Source: JBJHBP01 sp050485645
GTDB taxonomy: Bacteria; Pseudomonadota; Gammaproteobacteria; Steroidobacterales; Rariloculaceae
NCBI GenBank assembly: GCA_050485645.1
Contig: JBJHBT010000015.1
Coordinates: 1 to 64,000, forward strand
Direction: 5' to 3'
DNA length: 64,000 bases
Both the position numbers and the translations under genes were made by a program. Each line of letters begins with the position of its first letter. Position 1 is the stretch's first letter. Under the pieces are notes generated by a model. That model had not been told where the DNA came from and did not search any database. It saw nothing but the letters and a program-made list of their open reading frames with translations. Shown one piece after another: positions 17,871 through 26,233 of the stretch.

Positions 17871-18140
17871 TCAGACGCGCGGCTCGAAGTCTTCCTGCCA
17901 GTCCTGATCCGTGCCGGCATCACCACCGTCAAGGTCATCCCAGTCCGAAAGCTGCTGCCGCAGCCATTGCTCTTCGCGACGCTCTTCCAAGCGCTGCCGC
18001 GCCGGACGGTCGTCGCCGGACTTGCCAACGGCTATCACGCCTTCCATGTCGTCGATGAACCCGGTGGCCTGAAACTGATCGTCACTGAACAGCCCGGTGT
18101 CATCAAAATCGTGGCCTGCTTCTTGCTTTGGCCTGCGCAT
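17871..18140 (-). CDS. Small acidic PA3496-like protein
   Basis: 89-residue protein with a charged C-terminal helix (ARQRLEERREEQWLRQQLSD) followed by an acidic DWDDLDGG tail. This arrangement resembles the short PA3496-family proteins of unknown envelope-related role. The start is supported by a GGAGA seven bases upstream of the ATG at 18140 and by a sigma-70-like promoter at 18215-18242. It is separated from the C39 gene by about 200 bp and from the divergent citrate synthase gene by 263 bp, so it is probably monocistronic. The family assignment is tentative; that it is a real gene is fairly sure. Confidence 0.6.
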   Translation of the reverse strand: MRRPKQEAGHDFDDTGLFSDDQFQATGFIDDMEGVIAVGKSGDDRPARQRLEERREEQWLRQQLSDWDDLDGGDAGTDQDWQEDFEPRV

Positions 18141-18214
18141 GCTGGTCTCTCCTCGACAGCCTTCCGCATCGCGGCGGACTCGCATTCGCCCTGCAACTGC
18201 TTCAGGGCTCGGCC

Positions 18215-18242
18215 ACTATAGGCCGTCCAGCGCAACAGTCAA
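18215..18242 (-). promoter_or_regulatory. Sigma-70-like promoter for the PA3496-like gene
   Basis: Read on the minus strand, TTGACT (18242-18237) and TATAGT (18220-18215) are separated by 16 bases. Both boxes are near consensus, and they lie in an otherwise GC-rich stretch next to an AT-rich patch at 18240-18275. Expected transcription start is near 18208, giving a leader of about 68 bases before the ATG at 18140. Confidence 0.6.
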
Positions 18243-18403
18243 CAGGAATAGTTCTTTAAATATCATGCATTTATGATTCCGCCCCCGAGGGGCAGCGGCA
18301 GGCCCTGGGCCGTCTGCCTCCAGCGGAACAGCCCGAATGCACGCAGGCTCACAACGCATCACCTCAGCGACATCGTAGAATGCACCTTCCTGCGGAGAAC
18401 ACC

Positions 18404-19693
18404 ATGACCAACAGCGCAAAACTTTCATACGACGGACACAGCGTGGACCTGCCGATGGTCACGGGCACGGAGAACGAGTCCGCCATCGACATTTCCGACC
18501 TGCGGGCACAAACCGGGCTGATCACGCTCGACAAGGGTTACGCAAACACCGGCTCCTGCCGCAGCGCCATCACCTTCATCGACGGTGAGCGCGGCATACT
18601 CAGATACCGGGGCTACCCGGTCGAGGAACTGGCGCGACATTCCACGTTCGTCGAGACCTCGTATCTGCTGGTCTTCGGCGAACTGCCCACGGCCGAACAG
18701 CTTGCCGAGTTTCGCCGGATGCTCGTGGATCACGAGTTCATCCACGAGGACATGCTGCATCACTTCGACGGCTTTCCGGCCAACGCGCCGCCGATGGCCA
18801 TACTGTCTGCCATGATCAACGCCGTCGGCTGCTTCCAGCCGGTCTTCATGCAGCCGGAAGACAATGAACACTTCATGGAGCCCGCCGCGCGCCTGATGAG
18901 CAAGGTGCGCACCATCGCCGCGGCCAGCTATCGCAAGTCCACCGGCAAACCGCTGAACTACCCGCGCGCGGACCTGCGTTATACGGCCAACTTTCTGCAC
19001 ATGATGTTCTCCAATCCTCACCGGCTCTACGAACCGGATGATGTGGTCGTGCAGGCACTGGACAAACTGCTGATACTGCACGCCGATCACGAGCAGAACT
19101 GCTCCACCTCCACGGTGCGCATGGTCGGATCGTCGCAGGCCAATCTGTATGCGTCGGTGGCGGCAGGCGTCTGTGCGCTCTGGGGACCGTTGCACGGTGG
19201 CGCCAATGTCGCGGTCATTGACATGCTCACCCGGCTCCACCAGAGCGGCACGCCGCTGCAGAAGTTCATCGACCAGGTGAAGGATCGGGACTCCGGGGCA
19301 AGGCTGATGGGTTTCGGCCACCGTGTGTACAAGAATTTCGATCCACGGGCGCGCATCATCAAGGAAGCCTGCCACGCACTGCTGAAACAGCGCGGCATCG
19401 ACGATCCGTCGCTGGAGCTGGCGATGCAGCTGGAAGAAGTGGCGCTACGCGATGAATACTTCGTCTCGCGCAAGCTGTACCCCAACGTCGACTACTACTC
19501 CGGCATCATCATGCGGGCCATCGGCATTCCGACCAACATGTTCACCGTCATGTTTGCCATTGGCCGGCTGCCGGGCTGGATCGCCCACTGGCGCGAAGCC
19601 AGAATCAGCTCCGACGCACGCATCGACAGGCCCCGGCAGATCTACACCGGGCCAACGGAACGCTCGTACGCTGCACCGGAGCAGCGCGGCTGA
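18404..19693 (+). CDS. gltA: Citrate synthase
   Basis: Condenses acetyl-CoA and oxaloacetate to citrate in the TCA cycle; cytoplasmic. The 429-residue protein shows the family signatures: LHADHEQNCSTSTVRMVGS, ALWGPLHGGAN, the GFGHRVYKNFDPRA block with a catalytic histidine, and RPRQIYTG near the C-terminus. Length and pattern fit the large hexameric Gram-negative type. The ATG at 18404 follows GGAGA at a good distance; an upstream in-frame ATG at 18380 lacks a ribosome site. A TAGAAT at 18376-18381 may be its -10 box. The glycogen synthase gene begins 65 bp downstream. Confidence 0.97.
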   Translation: MTNSAKLSYDGHSVDLPMVTGTENESAIDISDLRAQTGLITLDKGYANTGSCRSAITFIDGERGILRYRGYPVEELARHSTFVETSYLLVFGELPTAEQLAEFRRMLVDHEFIHEDMLHHFDGFPANAPPMAILSAMINAVGCFQPVFMQPEDNEHFMEPAARLMSKVRTIAAASYRKSTGKPLNYPRADLRYTANFLHMMFSNPHRLYEPDDVVVQALDKLLILHADHEQNCSTSTVRMVGSSQANLYASVAAGVCALWGPLHGGANVAVIDMLTRLHQSGTPLQKFIDQVKDRDSGARLMGFGHRVYKNFDPRARIIKEACHALLKQRGIDDPSLELAMQLEEVALRDEYFVSRKLYPNVDYYSGIIMRAIGIPTNMFTVMFAIGRLPGWIAHWREARISSDARIDRPRQIYTGPTERSYAAPEQRG

Positions 19694-19758
19694 GCGCCGC
19701 GCCTGCTCCGGTACAGCCAGCCGTCCCGACACCAGCACTTCGGCCCCGAGCAGTTCCG

Positions 19759-21168
19759 ATGCGTATCCTGATGGTCACCGCGGAGTACGCTCCGCTGGCC
19801 AAAACCGGCGGACTGGCGGATGCCGTCGCCGGACTGAGTCGCGCGCTGGTCGCCAACGGTCATCAGGTATGCGTCGTCCTCCCCTGCTATGCGCATCTGC
19901 GCAACCTCGCCGCGTCCGCCGCGACGGGACAGACGACAGCAGGCACATTCCATGTGCTGCCGCGGCAGCACGATGAACCTGAGATCCGGCTGTACGATAC
20001 GCCTCGGCTGTACGACGATGCCGCCATCTATACCGGCGATGATCGCGACGCCGCACGCTTCATTGCACTCAGCGAAGCCGCCGCGGGGCTCGCGTCCGAA
20101 TCGGAGTTCGCTCCGGACGTGGTTCACTGCCACGACTGGCATGCCGCGCTGGTACCGGCTCTGCTGAAAAGCCGCGGGACCGCCGCCGGCGACGGACCCG
20201 CCGTCGTCCTGTCGCTGCACAATGTCGGCTATCAGGGCGTTTTCGGCATCCACGTACTGGGCGATGAACGCTACGAGCGCCTGCGTGCCCTGATTCGCGA
20301 CGATCGTGACGGCGAACACACGGTGAACTTCCTGCGCACCGGCATACGCGCAGCCCGCAGCCTGACAACCGTAAGTCCAACCTATGCACACGAGGTGCAG
20401 TCCCCGGAGTTCGGCATGGGCCTGGAAGACGTGCTCAGCGAACGCGCCGCGGACCTGCACGGCATTCTCAACGGCGTCGACTACAGCCACTGGAATCCGG
20501 CCAGCGACCCGCACATTCCACACGCCTACGACGCCGGCGATCCGGCGCCGAAGCGCGATGCCACGACCGCGCTGCGTCAACGCATGGAACTGGCGAGCAG
20601 CCGCCAGGCAGTGGTTGGCCTGGTCAGCCGCATCACCTACCAGAAGGGCATCGAGCTTGTCGCCGATGCGCTGCCCGAACTGCTCGAACACAGCGATGCG
20701 CAGTTCGCGCTGCTCGGCACGGGCGACGGTGACGTCGTCGCGCGGCTGGCCGACATTGCCAGGGCATGGCCGGGTCGCGTCGGATTCGTGGAAGGCTATG
20801 ACGAAACGCTGGCCCACCTGATCTTCGCCGGCAGCGATCTGCTGCTGGTTCCGTCACGCTACGAACCCTGCGGACTGACACAGCTGTACGCCATGAAGTA
20901 CGGCACGATTCCGGTGGTGCGCCGTACCGGCGGCCTGGCCGATACGGTCGTGCCTTTCGACCCCGTCAGCGGACAGGGCAACGGCGCCGTGTTCGGTCCC
21001 TACAGCAGCCAGGCGCTTGCGGACGCGATCCGCGACGCGCTGCGCTGGCATGCCGATCCCGCATCAAGGATGCGGATCATGCGCAATGCGATGCACGCGG
21101 ACTTCTCGTGGGCGCGGCAGGTGCACGAGTACGAACGCATCTACGCCGAGGCATCATCCAGCCGTTGA
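19759..21168 (+). CDS. glgA: Glycogen synthase (ADP-glucose type, GT5)
   Basis: Transfers glucose from ADP-glucose to the growing alpha-1,4-glucan. 469 residues with the KTGGLADAV motif (Lys15, ADP-glucose binding) directly at the N-terminus, VVHCHDWHAAL in the first Rossmann domain, and SRYEPCGLTQLYAMKYG with the catalytic glutamate in the second. Bacterial GlgA proteins are about 475 residues, so it is complete. It is the first gene of the glycogen island and its 3' end overlaps the convergent malQ by 28 bp. Confidence 0.96.
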   Translation: MRILMVTAEYAPLAKTGGLADAVAGLSRALVANGHQVCVVLPCYAHLRNLAASAATGQTTAGTFHVLPRQHDEPEIRLYDTPRLYDDAAIYTGDDRDAARFIALSEAAAGLASESEFAPDVVHCHDWHAALVPALLKSRGTAAGDGPAVVLSLHNVGYQGVFGIHVLGDERYERLRALIRDDRDGEHTVNFLRTGIRAARSLTTVSPTYAHEVQSPEFGMGLEDVLSERAADLHGILNGVDYSHWNPASDPHIPHAYDAGDPAPKRDATTALRQRMELASSRQAVVGLVSRITYQKGIELVADALPELLEHSDAQFALLGTGDGDVVARLADIARAWPGRVGFVEGYDETLAHLIFAGSDLLLVPSRYEPCGLTQLYAMKYGTIPVVRRTGGLADTVVPFDPVSGQGNGAVFGPYSSQALADAIRDALRWHADPASRMRIMRNAMHADFSWARQVHEYERIYAEASSSR

Positions 21169-22607
21169 TGGCGCGCGGCCCTGGCCCTGCACTGGGTGGC
21201 GAGATCATCGCCGACGTCACTCCAGGCGAACCGCCACTGCCAGTTGCGATCCACCGTGCCCGGCGTGTTCATGCGCGCCTCCGAACCCAGACCCAGCAGA
21301 TCCTGCATTGGAATCACCGCCAGTCTGGCCGCTGAGGCGAAGGCGGCTTCGATCAGCGCGGCGGGCATGTCGGGAGGCGACTGCCCGAGCATGGCGGCCA
21401 CCCGTGAACGCGTGTCGTCGTCGAGTGAAAGGTACCAGCCCAGCGTCGTGTCGTTGTCATGCGTACCGGTATAAGCCACTGCATTGCGTGGATGGTTCGA
21501 TGGTGCATGCGGATTGTCGTGCGAACCGTCGAAGCCGAACTGCAACACCACCATGCCAGGCAGCGCATGGCGGTCGCGCAGCGCACGCACTTCATCAGTG
21601 ATGATGCCCAGATCCTCGGCAACCAGCGGCATCGTGCCAAGCACCTCACGCAGCCGGTTCAGCAGTGCGTCGCCGGGCCCGGCAAGCCACTCGCCACTGC
21701 GCGCGGTGTCTGCGTCGGCGGGCACCGCCCAATAGGAATCGAAAGCACGGAAATGATCGATGCGCAGCAGGTCGAAGCGCTGCAGCTGACGGCGGATACG
21801 CTCCACCCACCATGCATAGCCGTCGCCAGCCATGGCATCCCAGTCGTACAGCGGGTTGCCCCACAACTGACCGTCCCGCGCGAAGTAGTCCGGTGGCACA
21901 CCGGCTACGGCGTCCGGTTGTCCGTCGCGGTCCACCCTGAACAGTGATCGGCTCCACCACACTTCAGCGCTGTTGCGATCCAGGTAGAACGGCAGATCAC
22001 CGAACAGCTTCACGCCACGGCTGTTCGCATACGCTCGCAGTGCACGCCACTGCAGGGTGAACAGGTACTGCTGGAAAGCCAGCGCGCGGCAGGACTGGCG
22101 CTGCCGCGCATACGCCTCGCGCAGTGCCGGCCGCTCCGCGCGGCGCAGCGAGGCCGGCCACAGCCACCATGGGGCATGCGCGAACCGCTGCGAGCACACG
22201 CCGTGCAGGGCATACGGCAGCAGCCAGCGGCGTTCGCGACGCAGATAGCCTGCGAAAGCCGCCATCTGGCTGGCAGTCGCCCGCGAACTGAACGACCGGA
22301 ACGCGTCCAGCGGCGCCGCCACAACGGCGTCGAAGTCCATGTCGGAAGGCAGCTGCGCGTCCTCGCGCAGCGTCTGCGTATCGATCAGGGCCACATTGCC
22401 CGCGTCGGATGAGCGGGCACAGTACGGCGAGCCAACATCGTCCGGTGGGACCAGCGGCAGCGTCTGCCAGACACCGAACCCCCCGGCTGCGAGAAAGTCC
22501 ACGAACCGATGCGCCTGTGCACCCAGCACGCCGCGGCCGCGTTCAGCGGGCAGCGATGTCACGTGCAACAGCACGCCGGCGCGGCGGCCGGGTAACCAGT
22601 CAGTCAT
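21141..22607 (-). CDS. malQ: 4-alpha-glucanotransferase (amylomaltase, GH77)
   Basis: Disproportionates alpha-1,4-glucans, recycling the short chains left by GlgP and GlgX. 488 residues with the GH77 elements RRAGVLLHVTSLP at the N-terminus, LLRIDHFRAFDSYWAVP with the nucleophile Asp, VAEDLGIITDEV with the acid/base Glu, and AYTGTHDNDTTLGW. The ATG at 22607 gives the usual N-terminus; the open frame runs 11 codons further. It follows glgC by 72 bp on the same strand, so the two are probably co-transcribed, and it overlaps the end of glgA. Confidence 0.95.
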   Translation of the reverse strand: MTDWLPGRRAGVLLHVTSLPAERGRGVLGAQAHRFVDFLAAGGFGVWQTLPLVPPDDVGSPYCARSSDAGNVALIDTQTLREDAQLPSDMDFDAVVAAPLDAFRSFSSRATASQMAAFAGYLRRERRWLLPYALHGVCSQRFAHAPWWLWPASLRRAERPALREAYARQRQSCRALAFQQYLFTLQWRALRAYANSRGVKLFGDLPFYLDRNSAEVWWSRSLFRVDRDGQPDAVAGVPPDYFARDGQLWGNPLYDWDAMAGDGYAWWVERIRRQLQRFDLLRIDHFRAFDSYWAVPADADTARSGEWLAGPGDALLNRLREVLGTMPLVAEDLGIITDEVRALRDRHALPGMVVLQFGFDGSHDNPHAPSNHPRNAVAYTGTHDNDTTLGWYLSLDDDTRSRVAAMLGQSPPDMPAALIEAAFASAARLAVIPMQDLLGLGSEARMNTPGTVDRNWQWRFAWSDVGDDLATQCRARAARHQRLDDASA

Positions 22608-22679
22608 CGATGATCGGGACCATGCGGTCCGGCGGACCACAACACCGCTGAAGCATCGTTCGGCATGCGACTCATGGTT

Positions 22680-23975
22680 TCACAGCATATTGCGTGTGAC
22701 CAGTACCACGCCGCTGTCGCTCACCGTGAAACGCTGTCGGTCGGCCGCCGCATCGTGGCCGATCACCATGCCGTGAGGAATCCTGCAGCCCTCGTCGATG
22801 ATCGCATTCCTGATGCGACAGCTGCGGCCTATCATCACGTTCGGCAGCACGACGGAACGAAACACCTCGGACCCCTCGTCCACCGTCACACCGAAGAACA
22901 GCACCGATTCGCGTACCGAGGCACCGGAGACGATGCATCCGCCGGCCACCATGGAATTGATTGCCGTGCCGCGGCGCCCTTCGTCATCGAGTACGAACTT
23001 GGCGCTGGGCACGTGCTCCTGATAGGTCCAGATCGGCCAGGCGTCGTCATACAGATTGAGTTCGGGCGTGACATGGATCAGCTCCATGTTGGCGCTGTAG
23101 TAGGCATCCACGGTACCGACATCGCGCCAGTAGGCCTGTGCCTTCGTCTTCACGTCCTCGAACGGATAGGCGAACACCCGATGGGTATTCAGTGCCTGGG
23201 GAATGATGTTCTTTCCGAAATCATGCGCGGACGCCGGATCCCGCCCGTCCCGCTCGAGTTCGGCCATCAGCAGATCGACCTCGAACACGTAGATTCCCAT
23301 TGAGACCAGTGCGATTCCCTCGCGACCGGGCATGGACTGCGGCTTCGCGGGTTTCTCGTCGAACGAAGTCACGCGGCTGTCGTCATCCACGCTCATGACC
23401 CCGAACTCGTGAGCCTCGTTCACCGGCACCTGAACACCACCTACGGTGACATCGGCGTTGTTGTCCTTGTGAAAGGCGATCATCGGCCCGTAGTCCATTT
23501 TGTAGACGTGATCGCCGGCCAGAACGAGCACGGTTTCGGGATTGTGCTGGGCGATGATGTCAAGATTCTGATAGAGGGCGTCAGCCGTGCCGCGATACCA
23601 TTGTTCGCCATGCTGCTGCTGCGCCGGCACAATGTCGATGAACTCACCGAACTCACCACGCAGATAGCCCCAGCCACGCTGCACATGCTGAATCAGAGAG
23701 TGCGCCTTATACTGCGTCAGGATCAGAATCTGCCTGATTCCGGAATTCACGCAGTTGGACAGCGAAAAATCGATGATTCTGTACTTGCCGCCGAACGGAA
23801 TGGCGGGCTTTGCCCGATGATCGGTCAGTTGCTGGAGGCGCTGTCCGCGCCCACCTGCCATGATGACGGCCATTGAATCACGTGTCAGCTGGCTGACCAC
23901 CCGGCCGGAAGATTTCAGTCGCACTGTCTGGCTTTCCGCTAGGCCGATGTTCCCTCGAGTATACGTCACCCGCAT
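22680..23975 (-). CDS. glgC: Glucose-1-phosphate adenylyltransferase
   Basis: Makes ADP-glucose from ATP and glucose-1-phosphate, the committed step of glycogen synthesis. The nucleotide-binding MAVIMAGGRGQRLQQLTDHR, RAKPAIPFGGKYRIIDF and GTADALYQNLDI blocks are typical, with a left-handed beta-helix C-terminus (RSVVLPNVMIGRSCRIRNAI). The start is uncertain: ATG at 23975 gives 431 residues but lacks a ribosome site, while GTG at 23924 has GGAAA upstream. The open frame beyond 23975 runs antisense to glgB and is not coding. It is divergent from glgB across 39 bp, so the pair must share a very short control region. Confidence 0.94.
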   Translation of the reverse strand: MRVTYTRGNIGLAESQTVRLKSSGRVVSQLTRDSMAVIMAGGRGQRLQQLTDHRAKPAIPFGGKYRIIDFSLSNCVNSGIRQILILTQYKAHSLIQHVQRGWGYLRGEFGEFIDIVPAQQQHGEQWYRGTADALYQNLDIIAQHNPETVLVLAGDHVYKMDYGPMIAFHKDNNADVTVGGVQVPVNEAHEFGVMSVDDDSRVTSFDEKPAKPQSMPGREGIALVSMGIYVFEVDLLMAELERDGRDPASAHDFGKNIIPQALNTHRVFAYPFEDVKTKAQAYWRDVGTVDAYYSANMELIHVTPELNLYDDAWPIWTYQEHVPSAKFVLDDEGRRGTAINSMVAGGCIVSGASVRESVLFFGVTVDEGSEVFRSVVLPNVMIGRSCRIRNAIIDEGCRIPHGMVIGHDAAADRQRFTVSDSGVVLVTRNML

Positions 23976-24014
23976 GAAATTGTTCGCGCACGCCCAACAG
24001 ACCGGATACACCCT

Positions 24015-26213
24015 GTGAACCAGAGCACCGACAAACCCCGCACGCCCGCGCAGCAGGTCGACCCCGACATCCGGCGTCTGCTCGAAGCGCGTCTGCACGA
24101 CCCGCGCCGGGTGCTGGGACTTCACGACACACCCGCCGGGCAGCGCGTGCGCATCTTCATCCCGCATGCGCAGCACGTTGAACTGATGGGGCCGTCGCGC
24201 CCGATGACGCGGCTGGCCGGAACCGATCTGTTTGAGTGGACAGGTCCCGCCGGCAGCATCACACCGCCCTTCCGCTATCGCTGGACCGCCGACGGTATTG
24301 TCACCGAACAGACCGACGCCTATTCGCTGCCGCTCCAGCTCAGTGAACAGGCGCTGGAATCCTTCGGACGCGGTGAGCACAGCCGCGCCTGGGAACTGCT
24401 TGGCGCACGGCCCGCAGAGGTGGCCGGCGTCGACGGTATCCTTTTCGCCGTGTGGGCACCGAACGCCGAGCGGGCCAGCGTTGTCGGCAATTTCAATCGC
24501 TGGGATGGCCGCTGCCATCCGATGACGGTTCGTGGCAACTCCGGTGTCTGGGAGCTGTTCATTCCCGGCCTGGGTGCGGGCGAGCTGTACAAGTTCGAGC
24601 TGCGCAATCGCGATACCGGTGCACTGCTGGTGAAAGGCGACCCCTATGCACGCCGCTGTGAACTGCGGCCATCCACCGCATCGATCACCACCGGAGCGAA
24701 CGCCTGGACGTGGAATGACCGGCCATGGATGGAGCAGCGCGAGCACACCGACTGGCTGCGCGAGCCGATATCGGTCTACGAAGTACACCCCGGCTCATGG
24801 CGGCGTGGCGCCAACGGAGCGTTCCTCAACTACCGCGAAATCGGTGCCGAGCTCGGACGCTACGCACGTGACCTTGGCTTCACACACGTCGAACTGATGC
24901 CGATCGTCGAGCACCCGTTCGACGACTCCTGGGGCTATCAGAGCACCGGATACTTCGCGCCGACCAGCCGCTTCGGCGCGCCGGACGATCTGCGCGCGCT
25001 GGTGGACGAACTGCACGGCATGGGCCTGGGTGTGCTGCTGGACTGGGTGCCGGGACACTTTCCGCGCGATGAGTTCGCGCTGGCCAGGTTCGATGGCACC
25101 CCGCTGTATGAATATGCCGACCCGCTCAAGGGTGAGCATCCGGACTGGGACACACTGGTGTTCGACTATGGCCGCAACGAAGTGCGGAGCTTTCTGCTGT
25201 CCAGCGCCCGTTACTGGCTGGAGGAATTTCACTTCGATGGCCTGCGCGTCGACGCGGTCGCATCGATGCTGTATCTGGACTACTCACGACGCCACGGCCA
25301 ATGGGCGCCGAATGTCTTTGGCGGCAATGAGAACCTGGAGGCGGTGGCGTTTCTCAAGGCCCTGAACCAGCTCACCCATGCAGTCGCGCCGGGCAGCATC
25401 ACCGTGGCTGAGGAATCCACTGCGTGGCCCGGGGTATCGCGTCCCACCTACGATGGCGGACTGGGATTCACATTCAAGTGGAACATGGGCTGGATGCACG
25501 ACACGCTGCTCTACGTTCACAAGGATCCCGTACACCGTCGCTTCCATCACGATCTGATCACGTTCGGCCCCATCTATGCGTTCAGCGAGAACTTCATGCT
25601 GCCGCTGTCGCACGATGAGGTGGTGCACGGCAAGGGCTCACTGCTCGGCAAAATGCCCGGCGACGAGTGGCAGCGCTTCGCGAACCTGCGTCTGCTGTAC
25701 ACCTTCCAGTGGACCTTCCCCGGCAAGAAGCTGCTGTTCATGGGGCAGGAGTTCGCCCAGCCGTGGGAGTGGAATCACCACCAGAGCCTGCCCTTCGACC
25801 TCATGACCGATGCGCGCCACGCCGGCATCCACCACCTGGTCCGCGATCTGAACGGCCTGTATCGTCGGCACGCGGCACTGCACCGGCGCGACACCGAAGG
25901 TGACGGCTTCGCCTGGCTGTCGTGGGACGACCGTGAAAATTCGGTGCTGAGTTTTCTGCGACGGGATGGCGACGCGCATGCGGTGGTGATCCTGAATGCC
26001 ACACCGGTGCCACGACGCTCCTATCGCGTCGGCGTGCCGGAAGGTGCATCGGCGTATCGCGAGGTATTCAATTCCGACTCGCGCTACTACGGCGGCACCG
26101 ACGTCGGCAACCCGCATCCGCTCGCGGTTCAGCAGGTGCCGTGCATGGGTTATCCATGCTCCATCGAACTCACACTGCCGCCACTCGCCGGCATCGTGCT
26201 GCTGCCGCGGTAG
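24015..26213 (+). CDS. glgB: 1,4-alpha-glucan branching enzyme (GH13)
   Basis: Introduces alpha-1,6 branches into glycogen. The protein starts with GTG and is 732 residues, close to the 728 of E. coli GlgB. It has the extra N-terminal module, a CBM48 (FAVWAPNAERASVVGNFNRW), and the GH13 barrel with FDGLRVDAVASMLY (nucleophile Asp), ITVAEESTAWPGVS (acid/base Glu) and LPLSHDEVVHGK. It is divergent from glgC and ends 20 bp before the 3' end of glgX on the other strand. Confidence 0.97.
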   Translation: MNQSTDKPRTPAQQVDPDIRRLLEARLHDPRRVLGLHDTPAGQRVRIFIPHAQHVELMGPSRPMTRLAGTDLFEWTGPAGSITPPFRYRWTADGIVTEQTDAYSLPLQLSEQALESFGRGEHSRAWELLGARPAEVAGVDGILFAVWAPNAERASVVGNFNRWDGRCHPMTVRGNSGVWELFIPGLGAGELYKFELRNRDTGALLVKGDPYARRCELRPSTASITTGANAWTWNDRPWMEQREHTDWLREPISVYEVHPGSWRRGANGAFLNYREIGAELGRYARDLGFTHVELMPIVEHPFDDSWGYQSTGYFAPTSRFGAPDDLRALVDELHGMGLGVLLDWVPGHFPRDEFALARFDGTPLYEYADPLKGEHPDWDTLVFDYGRNEVRSFLLSSARYWLEEFHFDGLRVDAVASMLYLDYSRRHGQWAPNVFGGNENLEAVAFLKALNQLTHAVAPGSITVAEESTAWPGVSRPTYDGGLGFTFKWNMGWMHDTLLYVHKDPVHRRFHHDLITFGPIYAFSENFMLPLSHDEVVHGKGSLLGKMPGDEWQRFANLRLLYTFQWTFPGKKLLFMGQEFAQPWEWNHHQSLPFDLMTDARHAGIHHLVRDLNGLYRRHAALHRRDTEGDGFAWLSWDDRENSVLSFLRRDGDAHAVVILNATPVPRRSYRVGVPEGASAYREVFNSDSRYYGGTDVGNPHPLAVQQVPCMGYPCSIELTLPPLAGIVLLPR

Positions 26214-26233
26214 CCGAACGCCTGGCGCCCGCC